A stretch of 64,000 nucleotides of DNA, taken from Thioflexithrix psekupsensis. Its GTDB lineage: Bacteria > Pseudomonadota > Gammaproteobacteria > Beggiatoales > Beggiatoaceae. Position numbers and translations under genes: made by a program. Below are positions 26,545 to 37,700 of this stretch, piece after piece. Within the stretch, counting starts at the first letter, position 1; each line of letters begins with the position of its first letter. Under the pieces are notes generated by a model that worked only from the letters and a program-made list of their open reading frames with translations, was not told where the DNA came from and searched no databases. The stretch covers positions 434,001 to 498,000 of the forward strand of contig NZ_MSLT01000012.1 of assembly GCF_002149925.1 (NCBI RefSeq), written 5' to 3'.

Positions 26545-27786
26545 TTATGGGTGCAATGTCAGCGAATCACAACGCGCTTCTCCCATAATTGCTCCTACTT
26601 TTAATTGCCAATGTGATTTTACAAGGGCTTTTTGCCATTCGGGCAAATCAAAAGCACAACGAAATGGCTCTGATTTTGCATTTTCTAATTGAAAATGCAA
26701 CCAATAATTTTCCTCACGCGAACCCAATCGCTCACAGCCTAAACAAGAACCTTCTTTTTTTAATTCAGCTTTTGGCCAATGGGGTTTTTTATCCATTGCG
26801 CTGGCTTCCATTGTCCGCGCTAATTGCCAGCGATCCACTTTGAAATAACAACGCATATCATAAACGGGTTCTTTGCGATAAATAGGCGTGCATTCTTCTC
26901 GCTCAACAAACGTGCCATCACCGCGATCAATGCGGCGCGTGTCGCAGGTTTCTCCATCGGGAACTTGGCGGTGAGAACGGACTTCACTTTGGCGATTAAT
27001 ATTATAAGCATCTTTTGGTAATTGATCACACCAGGCTTTATCCGATTGCGGCGCGAAATGTTCGACTTTAATCGCACGTTGCCATTCATGTCCTGTTAAA
27101 ACGGCCGTGGCTTCTTTTGTCCAGAAAATAAACGTGAATAAACCGAGAATAACAACCGCAATAATCGCTAAAAGAAGCGTCGGCCAACGACGGGTTGCTT
27201 TCGGAGAAGCGGCAGCGGGCGCATCTTGGGAAATGAACTGATCAGAATCGTGAGAACGCACCTGTTCGGCTTGTGCTTTGACGATACGATCCGCCTCTAG
27301 GGGACTACCACACTGCTGACAAAAATCAGCCTGTGCGCTGTTTGCCGTGCCACAAGCGGTACATAAACGGTCTGCCCCGAAATATTGGTGATCTTGCACC
27401 GCCACTTTTTGCGAATCGTCGGGAAAATAACGCTTATTGGCATCTTGCGGTGCGCCACAATGTGGACAAAAACGATGCGTTTTTCCCAATAATTGCGTCG
27501 TCCCACAATAATCGCAATTCCACAACATTTCATAAATCAATTCTTCATCTTTGCGATTTAATTTTCCTGCATGACGTAAAGTATTTAACGCCGCAGGATG
27601 TTGTGGATTAATCTGTTGCAATCGCTTGGCAATTCGCAATTGTTCTGCTTCATCTTCTGCGAGTAATAATAAAATTCCCCACGCATTCTCATTATCAGGT
27701 TCATTCTTTGTGACTTGAGTAGCTAATTTGCGGGCTTTTTCATATTGTCCGCGACGGTAGGCTTCTAATGCTGCTTTTAAAGACAT
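26545..27786 (-). CDS. TPR / double zinc-ribbon single-pass membrane protein
   Basis: The 413-residue protein begins with TPR-like helices (AALEAYRRGQYEKARKLATQVTKNEPDNENAWGILLLLAEDE, residues 4-46). Two zinc ribbons follow (Cys91/94/107/110 and Cys142/145/156/159). Next come a linker, one membrane helix (about 201-222) and a 190-residue domain with many cysteines (CDQLPK, CDTRRIDR, CTPIYRKEPVYDMRCYF, CLGCERLG) that may form disulfides or bind metal outside the membrane. No enzyme motif is seen. It follows the response-regulator gene by 32 bases and so belongs to the NRPS/two-component run. Confidence 0.75.
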   Translation of the reverse strand: MSLKAALEAYRRGQYEKARKLATQVTKNEPDNENAWGILLLLAEDEAEQLRIAKRLQQINPQHPAALNTLRHAGKLNRKDEELIYEMLWNCDYCGTTQLLGKTHRFCPHCGAPQDANKRYFPDDSQKVAVQDHQYFGADRLCTACGTANSAQADFCQQCGSPLEADRIVKAQAEQVRSHDSDQFISQDAPAAASPKATRRWPTLLLAIIAVVILGLFTFIFWTKEATAVLTGHEWQRAIKVEHFAPQSDKAWCDQLPKDAYNINRQSEVRSHRQVPDGETCDTRRIDRGDGTFVEREECTPIYRKEPVYDMRCYFKVDRWQLARTMEASAMDKKPHWPKAELKKEGSCLGCERLGSREENYWLHFQLENAKSEPFRCAFDLPEWQKALVKSHWQLKVGAIMGEARCDSLTLHP

Positions 27787-27818
27787 AATTTATCCTTTTT
27801 CCTCTACTTAATTAAAAA

Positions 27819-28463
27819 TTAAGGCTCTAATAAACGGTGCCGAATCGCTAAACGGGTTAAATCCACCACATTAGACGCATTTAGTTTATTTTTAATGCTG
27901 GTATAATGATGACTCACTGTTTTAGTGCTAATATTTAATACCTCCGCAATTTCAGTGGCTTGCTTTCCCTCTGCTAACATGAGAAAAATCTCGAATTCAC
28001 GCGGAGATAATCGCTCTAATACCGATGTATCATCGGGTGGAGTATTTTTTTGCCGCACCAAATAGCCCACCAATTCTTGTCCTACATAAGCCTCTCCTTT
28101 GGCTACTTGTCTTACTGCTTCCACCATCACTTTAGCCGCACTGCGTTTTGTAATATAACCTAAAACGCCCTCTTCCAACGCCCGATTTAAAAACACTTCC
28201 GTCTCATGCACACTAAAAATCAGGATGTGCGCATTGGGATCGCGCTGTAAAATTTTACGTGCCGCCTCCAGACCGCCCATACCGGGCATAGAAATGTCCA
28301 TCACCACCACGTCAGGTTGATGTTCAACGTAAGACAAATAAGCCGCCGCCCCATCGCGTGCCTCATCAATCACTTTAATGTCACCCGCATTTTCTAATAA
28401 GCGACGATAACCCGACAATACCACTTCGTGATCATCAACTAATAACACCCTAATTATGCTCAT
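27819..28463 (-). CDS. NarL/FixJ-family response regulator
   Basis: This 214-residue protein has a receiver domain with LLVDDHEV (acidic pocket), the phosphorylatable Asp in VVVMDISMPGMGG, and the conserved Lys in YITKRSA. A LuxR-type helix-turn-helix follows (LSPREFEIFLMLAEGKQATEIAEVLNISTKTVSHHYTSIKNKL). It is similar to UvrY/GacA and NarL regulators. It is paired with the NarX-like kinase fragment whose gene ends 26 bases upstream. Because the IS has cut that kinase, this regulator may now lack its sensor or respond to another kinase. Confidence 0.93.
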   Translation of the reverse strand: MSIIRVLLVDDHEVVLSGYRRLLENAGDIKVIDEARDGAAAYLSYVEHQPDVVVMDISMPGMGGLEAARKILQRDPNAHILIFSVHETEVFLNRALEEGVLGYITKRSAAKVMVEAVRQVAKGEAYVGQELVGYLVRQKNTPPDDTSVLERLSPREFEIFLMLAEGKQATEIAEVLNISTKTVSHHYTSIKNKLNASNVVDLTRLAIRHRLLEP

Positions 28464-28489
28464 AATAAACTGCCATTTTATCTTATTTT

Positions 28490-29221
28490 TTATTGTAAAA
28501 GAGGAGAAATAATCGGTATAGATAAGAAAATATTAACGCCCTGCATGGGTTGACTTTGCACAACTAATTCTCCACCCAATGCTTGGACTCGTTCACGAAT
28601 TCCAATTAAACCAATCCCCCATTTTTTCTCTGTTTTTATTCCTTTACCATTGTCTGCTATACGTAAAGTTAATAATGATTTTTCAATATCAAAAGCTAAT
28701 TCAATTTTTACCGATGTGGCTTGGGCGTGACGCGCAATATTTTTTAAACACTCCTGAATAATGCGATAAACCGTGATATTAACCTGTTCGCTAAAACCAG
28801 ACAAACGACCAAATACATTAAACTCACAATTCACTTGGGAATGTCTATTTTGCCAATGTCGAATCACTTCACGCAATACTGTTTCCAAACCCAATTCTTC
28901 CAAGCCACTGGGACGTAAATATTGCATTAAATTGTGCATCACATTATACATTTGATCGGATAAGGGTAAAATGGCCTGCATACCAATATTAATTTGCATT
29001 AATAATTTTTTAGCATCAATTTGTCCTGAAAGTTGCTGAGAACGAACTAATTCTAAAATCGTTTCCGCTTCGGCTTGAATCGCGGTAATGCTTTGACCAA
29101 ATTGATCGTGCAATTCTCGCGCTAAATAATTGCGTTCTTGTTCTTGCGCTTCAATAAAGCGATGAATGAGAAATCGATTTTCTGTTAATAAACGCTCTGT
29201 TTCTGCTTGTGCGCGCCGCAT
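28490..29221 (-). pseudogene. C-terminal fragment of a NarX-like sensor histidine kinase, cut by IS630
   Basis: The open frame of 243 codons holds the transmitter half of a kinase. It has the HisKA_3 phosphoacceptor box FIEAQEQERNYLARELHDQFGQSI, the HATPase N-box NIARHAQATSVKIEL, then DNGKGI and GIGLIGIRERVQALGG. Immediately upstream in frame the bases encode KDVTE, the end of a PAS/PAC motif, and then the IS begins. The N-terminal half lies on the other side of the element (30365-31764). The fragment could still be translated from its ATG as a soluble, sensor-less transmitter, but the intact gene is disrupted. Confidence 0.85.
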
Positions 29222-29237
29222 TTCAGTGACATCTTTA

Positions 29238-30364
29238 CCAAAATTATGTGAGATATAAAAACAAATTAAGTTTTAATATCTACCTAGATATTAGGTATAA
29301 GATACTGTTTAATTTTATTAAACTTAAACACTTTACCTGACAAAAAGGTCTCAAACATACTAGTGACTTCTTTAAAGCTTGATAGGCGATGAAAATTCTT
29401 TCTGACCCAATTCTTACCTTGAAGCCAAATATCCTCGACTGGATTTTGCTCTGGGGCATTAGGTGCAAATCTTAATAAACGAACTTTCCATTCTGATTCT
29501 GGAAGTCCCCCATTTAATTTCTCTAAATAAGTTCTTAAACCTTCAGAACGATGATAACTTGCACCATCCCAAATAATCACATGACGGGCTTCTTTATATC
29601 TGTAAATGAGCCAGTTAATAAAGTCTATCGTATATTTTGTATCAGCTTTCTTTGCCCTATCTAAAATAAATTCTCCCGTATAAATATTCACCGCTCCATA
29701 CCACGTTTGAGAAGTGCGATAATTACTCATCTTTATTGACGTTCTTTCTCCTTTTTTCGACCAAACATAACCACAAATATCTCCCCACAACTGATGGCTT
29801 TCGTCTTGCATCCAGTACATTACCTCTCCACTTTCTATCTGTTCACGCTCCTTATCTATTAAATCCTTAATCTCTTTTTTTTTAGCTTCTACTTTTACCT
29901 CATCTTTTGCCGAATTCTCTTTGTGTGTCTTCTTATAACTTAAATTCGCTTCTTCTAATAATTTAGTATAAGAAGTATTTGAAGAATAGAAAACATCATA
30001 CTCCTCTTTTAAGTATCTCTTTAGTTCCTCTATTGTTATTGTCTTCTTTTCTTGTATCCAATTAATCACATCTTCTCGTTCACGCGGCTTTAAATACCCT
30101 GGTGAGCCTTTATACGCTAACTTTAATCCTTCAACCCCTGACGCTAAATAAATGGCTTTCCATTTATCCACAAATTGCACACTGACACAACACGCTAAAG
30201 CCGCTTCCGCACGCACAAAACCAAGCAAAGACATTCTTACTGCCATCGCTCGCTTCACTTCTCTCGCTTCACCTGTTGACATTAATTCTTCTAAATCTTC
30301 ATATCTTTTGTTCATTATTCTCTCCTATTTGAAAAGTATTATTATACGACTCTGAAAAAATTGG
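29238..30364 (-). mobile_element. IS630-family insertion sequence, copy 1
   Basis: The element is 1127 bp, bounded by CCAA...TTGG ends and flanked by TA at 29236-29237 and 30365-30366. This is the target duplication expected for IS630/Tc1-mariner elements. The imperfect terminal repeats start CCAAAATT and, at the other end, CCAATTTT. Boundaries were set by comparison with copy 2 at 43046-44172, where identity stops at the same bases. It interrupts a sensor-kinase gene. Confidence 0.93.
29284..30315 (-). CDS. IS630-family transposase (copy 1)
   Basis: The 343-residue transposase has an N-terminal helix-turn-helix region (EAALACCVSVQFVDKWKAIYLASG), a linker rich in Lys/Glu, and the DDE catalytic triad: Asp171 in WMQDES, Asp250 in VIIWDGASYH and Glu294 in QNPVEDIW. 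It is a single uninterrupted frame, so it is probably active. AGGAGAG precedes the ATG. The protein is identical to that of copy 2, while the DNA differs at a handful of silent or non-coding positions. Confidence 0.95.
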   Translation of the reverse strand: MNKRYEDLEELMSTGEAREVKRAMAVRMSLLGFVRAEAALACCVSVQFVDKWKAIYLASGVEGLKLAYKGSPGYLKPREREDVINWIQEKKTITIEELKRYLKEEYDVFYSSNTSYTKLLEEANLSYKKTHKENSAKDEVKVEAKKKEIKDLIDKEREQIESGEVMYWMQDESHQLWGDICGYVWSKKGERTSIKMSNYRTSQTWYGAVNIYTGEFILDRAKKADTKYTIDFINWLIYRYKEARHVIIWDGASYHRSEGLRTYLEKLNGGLPESEWKVRLLRFAPNAPEQNPVEDIWLQGKNWVRKNFHRLSSFKEVTSMFETFLSGKVFKFNKIKQYLIPNI

Positions 30365-31764
30365 TATTGTATGGTGGCAATGACGTGATGGTGGCTCGTA
30401 TTAAAGCCATTGATACATTCAATTCGCGTGTGAAAAATTCGGGTTTGTCCTTGCGCGTCAATAATGTGATGTTCCAATTCGTTGGCTTGTCCTGTTTCTA
30501 TCGTTTTGGTAAAAGTAAATTGCACCATTTCTTGTTCAGAAATAGGGATATGTTTTAGAAAAAGATGCTGATTAATTTCATCTTTTTTTGGGCTTAATTT
30601 AAGTAAATTAAATAGTTCTTCTGACCAATAATGTTCATCTCGATGTAAATTCCACTCCCAATGTCCCACATGCGCAATGCGTTGTGCAGTTTTTAAGCGA
30701 GTTTCATTGTGTTTTAAGCGTTGATGATTATCATGCAAACTTAATAACATATTATTAATTGTTATGGTTAATTGCGTTAATTCGTCGCCATAGTCATCTG
30801 TTTTTAAAACTTGTAATTGTTTGGGTTCTAAAGAAATATCAGACATAGATTGACTTAATTCTGTCAAACGCGATAGTATTAATTTATCTATCAATAGCAA
30901 TAAAATAACGATAAAAAATATTCCTGTAATAATAATCGCACCGCTAATATAATAAACGTTAATTAAACCTTGCTGATAAATTTCTCTGGGAAAAATAATT
31001 TCAAAAATCAAACTAGGTTGTTGATTTATATCATGCAGTAATAAATAACCTGCCGCTTCTTTTGCAGATAACGATTTGACTAAACGAGTTTTATGTTGTT
31101 GCTGTAATTGTTGCCATGCGTCTTCAAAATTAGAGCTATTAAAGTGCTTATTTAAAGTTTGCATTTTAATATTGAGTTGTAATTGTTTAGAAATTGCTTG
31201 TAACTTTTCTGTGGTTAAATAACGCCCTACCATTAAGCTGCCGCGCACGGGGCCTTCGCGTTGACTATTTAAAATCACATGGCTGGCAAATAGCATAGGG
31301 TAATGGGAAAATGATAAAATTCCTGCTGCGGATTTTTTTTCAAAATTTAAACCAAATGTTAGATCATATTTTAAGAAATCAGTGGTTGAATCAATAGTGT
31401 CATGTTCAAGCATATTATGCCGTCCAAATATAATTTTTCCTTCCAAACCTAATAAAGCCATCCAATTTAAATTCAAGGATTCTAAATTAGTGTCAGAAAA
31501 GTTTTCTATTAAATAGCTTTCAGTTGGAGAGTGAATATAATTATAAGTTTGATCCCATACCGCATAATTACGGGCATGTACTGTTAGGTGATTTAATTCT
31601 TCTTCAATGAGATATTGCAGGCGTTCTAAATTGCGTTCAATCGTTTTTTCTTCAATTTCAATAAAACGCTGTAAAGAAATAATAGACATGAAAAACGATA
31701 GAACCACTAATAAAATAAGCAGCACTGCAATAATCGACCAAAGTATTTTGTGACGTAAACTCAT
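30365..31764 (-). pseudogene. N-terminal sensor half of the IS-split histidine kinase
   Basis: The kinase gene starts at 31764. Its product has a first membrane helix (residues of about 8-30), a periplasmic CHASE4-like domain (LTVHARNYAVWDQTYNYIHSP...LNLNWMALLG), a second helix (about 270-297), a HAMP region (LTELSQSMSDISL) and most of a PAS domain. The native sequence stops at HHHVIATIQ. After that the frame enters the IS end and terminates, adding about 14 foreign residues. It starts 19 bases after the NRPS stop, so it was cotranscribed with the NRPS. The remaining half is 28490-29221. Confidence 0.87.
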
Positions 31765-31783
31765 TATTATAAAAATCCAGTCA

Positions 31784-34700
31784 TTATTTTTTATGATTTA
31801 ATACCGCATCAATAGCATCCGCTAAATTTTTTAAATGCGGCAAAGTAAATAAACTTAAATGAAAGCCCGATACAGGGTGCAATTCAACGCCCTGCTGCGC
31901 CAATGCAGAGAATTCATCCGTATGCTCGGGCAACATCTCCTCTGAGAGAAAAAAGTGAATTTTACCCGGCCACGGCTTTAATGGCCAACTGTTACGCAGG
32001 CGTTCAAATTGCCCAATAAATTGTAAGGTTTGATATTCGGTGGATAATTGAATGGTTTGTTTGAGATAAAATTGGCGATAATGATAAACTTTTAAATGCA
32101 ATTGCTTCAATAAATAGCTGATATTAAAGCGATTATATAGTTTATGACGGCTATAATTCACCCATCCAAAACGACGGGCATTTTCCCAATGTCGCTGCCA
32201 ACGTGGCCGTCTCCAACGTCCAAAATCAATAAATCCAAGAAAATCAACCAATTGCCCTCTTTGCTGTAAAACATGTGCCAATGCTAAAGCAATACGTGAA
32301 TCCGCACAATATCCCAGTATTGAGTAATTTGTAATTCCTTGTTTTTGTAACTCATCTGCATATTCTTGCACGACATCATATAAAGAAATAGGAACAGATA
32401 AACGATGTTCAAAAGCAAACATATTAAATCCGTAAATGGTTTGTTCTTTCGGTAAAACACTGGCTAGGTGCTGCGCTCTTGCCATAGAACCTAGAAAAAT
32501 CAATGGATTAGAGCCATTTCCTAATCGAATAATTTGCAAAGAAGATAAAGAAAAATGTCCATTATTTTCTAATCGTTCCGCTAATTCGGCGATGGTTGGA
32601 GCTTGAAATAAGAGCGTTAATGGCAAGTGATGTTTTACATTAAGACGGCGTTCTATATCAGCCAATAAGGTCAAGGCTAACAGAGAGTTTCCCCCTAAAT
32701 CAAAAAAATTATCATAAATTCCAATAGGTTGTTGTTGCAAATGAAATTGCCATATCGCACACAATTGCTGCTCTATTTCTGTACGGGCTGTCACTGTATC
32801 TTGCTGGCCGGGCAAAACAGGCAATTGCGCCGACGCAGGGAGCGCATGGCGATTGATTTTACCGCTAGGCGTGAGGGGAATATCTGACAATTGTACGAAT
32901 AATTGGGGAATCATGTAATCTGGAAAATGCTCACGCAATAAATTTTGTAATTCTTTTTTTAAAGCTAAACGCGGTATTGTATTTAAAACTAAGTAAGCGA
33001 CCAATGTGCTTGTCTCTTGTGTATTCTCTACTTCTTTTTGTACCACTGCATTTTGTATGTCGGGATGAGTTTTTAATAGTTGTTCAATTTCTTCAGGTTC
33101 AATGCGAAAACCATGCGATTTAAGCTGAAAATCACTGCGTCCCAGATATTCTAAATCACCATCCGCACGTAAACGCGCCAAATCGCCTGTGCGATAGTGG
33201 CGAATACTGGGATTTTTGAGGTCTATAGGGAATTTTTCGCGGTTAATCTGCCCATTTTGCCAATATCCTACCGCTAAATAGGGACTCATCAGCACGATTT
33301 CGCCATAAATTTGGGTATTTTGCCCTTCAGCATTAACCAATTGGATCGCCATGCCCGGTTGCAGTTTGCCCATCGGCGCGAATGTCGTATAAAAAGTGTC
33401 GGTTAGCGTCATGGTATGCTGTAAAACACTGGAAGCTTCGGTTAAACCATAGCCATTCACTAAGCGACATTGTGCGGTGGCATGTTGTTGATAAGCAAGG
33501 AAAATAGGCGCAGTAATTGGCTCTCCACCCAATAAAATAAGACGCAACGAGTCAGGCAAACGCTGTTGTTTGGGTAAACTATCTAACCATTTTTTAAATA
33601 CAGTAGGGGTGTTATGGAACACTGTTATCTTATTATTTTCAATAAAATCATAGAGTTGATTCAGACCGTTATCGATCAATGCGTAAGGATACAACGTCAC
33701 TCCGCGTAACAATGCCCCGATCAGGTCTAATACCCAATTATCCACACTGTAACGGCTGCTAAATAACCAACGGTCCGCAATGTGAATATCAGAGCGATAC
33801 ACCCGCGCAAAATGTAAAGCGTTACGATGATTTTGCAGAATACCTTTTGGTTCTCCTGTAGAACCTGAAGTATAAAGTAAATAAGCCAACGTATCTGCTT
33901 TTGCCCGCGGTTCTGGACAAGGGGAAGCGTTCGGTTTTAACCAGCGACTTAAATTAAAGGCTTTAATTTCAATATTCTGTGATAATTTTTCCATTATCGC
34001 CATCATATTTGATGGATACAATAAACACGCAGGATCGGTTTTTTGTATTAACTGAATTAGGCGGCGGAGTGGTTGATTGTGTTCTAAAGGCACGACAATA
34101 TGCCCTAACCACAACCCTGCTAATAATGCGGTAATTACCTCGTGATCTTCACCACTTAAAATAATAATTCGGCTTTCATTCGGCAATGCCAAAGCCGATA
34201 ATTCCACCACACAATAACGCACATGATTGAATAAATCTTGATAAGTCCATTGCACTTTTGGGGTATGTAAAGCGGATTGTGTTGGCGTGCGTTTCACTTG
34301 TGCTAACCACGCATCAATAAGGGATTCTTGCTTTAACTCATTGGAATCAAAGGAGTAAATGGGAAATTTAAGCCGTTCTGATTCTGATAATAAATTTAGT
34401 TGATCCAAATGTTGCGTAGGATCAGTGACAATACTTTTTAACAAGTTTTGCCAATGAATGAGCATCGTTTCTAAAGTTAATTTTTTAAATAATTCTTGGT
34501 TATAATAAATTTTTGCGACCAGTTCTGATTCTTTATCCCAAAAATGCCAATTTAAATCATATTTATTTCCCATAATAGCTATATCATGATGTTCAAATTG
34601 AAATAAACCTTGAGAAAAAGGCGGGGTGTTATGTAACACCAGTAACACTTGGAATAACGGGCTGTGATGGCTTGATCTTGCTGTCTGCGTCATGTCGATT

Positions 34701-37700
34701 AGTTTTTCAAAAGGCATATCCTGATGGGCGTAAACCGCTAAAACACGCTGACGCACTTGTTTTAAAGTGTGATTAAAATGTGGATTACCACTTAAATCAT
34801 TTCTTATGACTATCGTATTAATAAAAAAACCCATTATCGCTTCTAATTCTAAGCGATAACGATTGCTTAATGGCGTGCCAATAGATATATCAGTTTGTCC
34901 GTAATAACGATAAAATAAAACTTGCAAAGAAGCCAATAATAACATAAATAAAGTGACATCTTCTTTTTGGCTTAATTGTTTTAATTGAGTTGTTAATGTA
35001 GGGTCTAATGTAACTTGGATCAGATCACCTTGATAATGCTGTTGTGCGGAGCGGGGAAAATCTAAAGGTAATTTTAATAAAGGCTTGGCGTTTTTAAGTT
35101 CTTTTTGCCAAAATTCGGTTAAAGTATTTAAGCGCATTTCGGTTAAATATTGCCGTTGCCACAGCGCAAAATCGGCATATTGCAGCGTTAATGCAGGCAA
35201 GGTTATATTTTGTTTTTTTATTAAGGACTCATAAATATGATTTAATTCACTTTGCAATAAATAAATTGACCAGCCATCACTGATTAAATGATGCAAAACA
35301 AGATGTAATAAATAATGCTCATCAGCTAATTGCAATAATTGCCATCGCCATAAAGGAACTTGGGTTAAATTAAATACTTTTTCGGTGAATTGCTGCACGA
35401 TGATTTTAATTTGTGCCAATTGCTGATCATGATGAATAGTACGCAAATCAATATAAGGTAAAGTGACATCAATATTTGGATAAATAAATTGTAAAGGCTG
35501 TTTATCTTCCATACCAAAACAAGTACGTAAAATATCATGCCGTTGTACTAATAAAGAAAGGCTTTGTTGCAAAATATCAAAGTCTAATTTATCCTTAATA
35601 ACTAAGGTAATGGGTAAATTATAAGCGGTGTTATTTTCCTGTAATTGTAACAATAACCATAATTGTTGTTGTGCAAAAGACATGGGACAGGATTGAATGC
35701 ACTCTTTTGTCTTTTTTAAATGCGCTAAAACAGGGGTAAAATGTTCTTCTTTTATTTCGTGATAATCGGCTTGTAATTTTTCTGGAATATTCGGATAATT
35801 TTCTTGTAAAAAATGGGCAAAATCAGCAATCGTGGCATAGGTTAAAATATCGGCTAAAGAAATTTCTATTTTTAATTGTTCTTGTAATTGGTTCAGCAGC
35901 ATAATCGCCTTAATAGAATCCCCACCCAAAGTTAAAAATGAAATAAAAATACTGGGTGGTTCTTGTAATAAAATGGTTTGCCATAATTGGCTTAAAAACT
36001 GTTCTAATGGGTTTCTGGGTTTAATGGCAGAGAGTGACGTTTTTTTTGACAATAAAAATAAAGCCTGTTCATCTAATTTACCATTTGGCGTTAATGGTAA
36101 TTTTTCTAAAATAACTATTTTCTCAGGCAGAGCATATTTGGGTAATTGCTGTGCGAGATAATGGGTTAAATCGGCTTCTAACTGCTCTTGATGAGTGAAT
36201 TCTTTAGGTACAATATAAGCAATTAAATGCTTTTGTTGTGCTGACGTTGATTCCACTTTTACAATGGCTATTTTAACCGCAGAATGTTGTTGTAATAATT
36301 GGTTTATTTCTCCTAATTCTAAGCGCAATCCTCTTATTTTTACTTGCTGATCTCGCCGTCCACAAAACTCTAAACGCCCGTCAATACGCCAGCGGGCGCG
36401 GTCTCCTGTGCGATACAAGCGATCTCCGTCTATCAATGGATTATTGAGAAAAGATTGCGCAGTTAATTCAGGACGATTTAAATAACCACTTGCTACTCCA
36501 ATTCCACCAATATATAATTCTCCAATAACGCCTATTGGTAAAGGTTCTAAATAGGAATCTAAGATATAAACTTGCACATTCGCAATCGGGCGACCTAATG
36601 TCGGTATTTGATCTATTTCACATTGATCATAAGTGGCATAAATTGTGGCTTCGGTCGGTCCATATAAATTAAAAAACGCCCGATTTTTTCCCCATTTTTT
36701 CACTAGATCAAGGGTGCAAATTTCTCCCCCTACGGTAATGGTTTCTAATTTAGGCAAATCGACTTCAGGTAATGTATTTAGTAATGAAGGCGTTAATCCT
36801 GCATGAGTCACTGCCTGTTCTTGAATCACAGTCAGCACGGTTTCTGGTCGCGTTAAACATAGGGTCGCACCACTGGATAAAGCCATCCATAATTGCGCGC
36901 TGGCTGCGTCGAAATTAAAAGAAAATGCTTGCAGCACCCGTTTATTTTTATTTAGCTTAAATAATTTTATATCAAATTGGATAACATTGCATAAATTACG
37001 GTGGGTAATTAAAACCCCTTTAGGTTGCCCCGTTGAACCTGAAGTATAGATAATATAAATGAGCTGTTCAGGTGTGATATTTAATGCTAAATTAGTTGCT
37101 AATTCTTGTTGATAAAAATCTTGATCCAAACACAAAATGTGTGCAGATGAGTTGGGGAGTTTTTTTTGATAAACTTGTGTGGTTAAAATAATTTTTACTT
37201 CAGCATCGTTTAATAGAAAAACTAATCGTGATGACGGATAATCAGGGTCTAATGGCACATAAGCAGCACCTGCTTTGACAATGGCTATAATCGCCACCAC
37301 AGCCGCTAAAGAAGTCGGTAAAAAAACCGCAATTGGCATTTCAGGCTGTACACCTATACGATGTAAATAATGCGCTAATTGATTCGCTTGACAATTTAAT
37401 TGTTGATACGTTAAAGTTTCTCGCTCAAAAGTGACGGCAATGTGTTGGGGATTTTGCTGGGCTTGTTGCTCAAAAAAGGCAGGAACAGGCACTGTAGCAA
37501 TGGGGCAGCTCTGGGTTTGATTCCCTGTAAAAAGTAATTGCTGGCGAATCTCTGGCGTTAATAAATTTAATTGCGTTACTGTTTGTTCAGGTTGCTGTAA
37601 ACAACTGCGTAATAATTGTTGATAGTGTTTAAACCAATAGTGCGGCGTTTTTTCACTGAATAAATCAGTACGGTAACTTATTTTTAATAAAATATTATCT

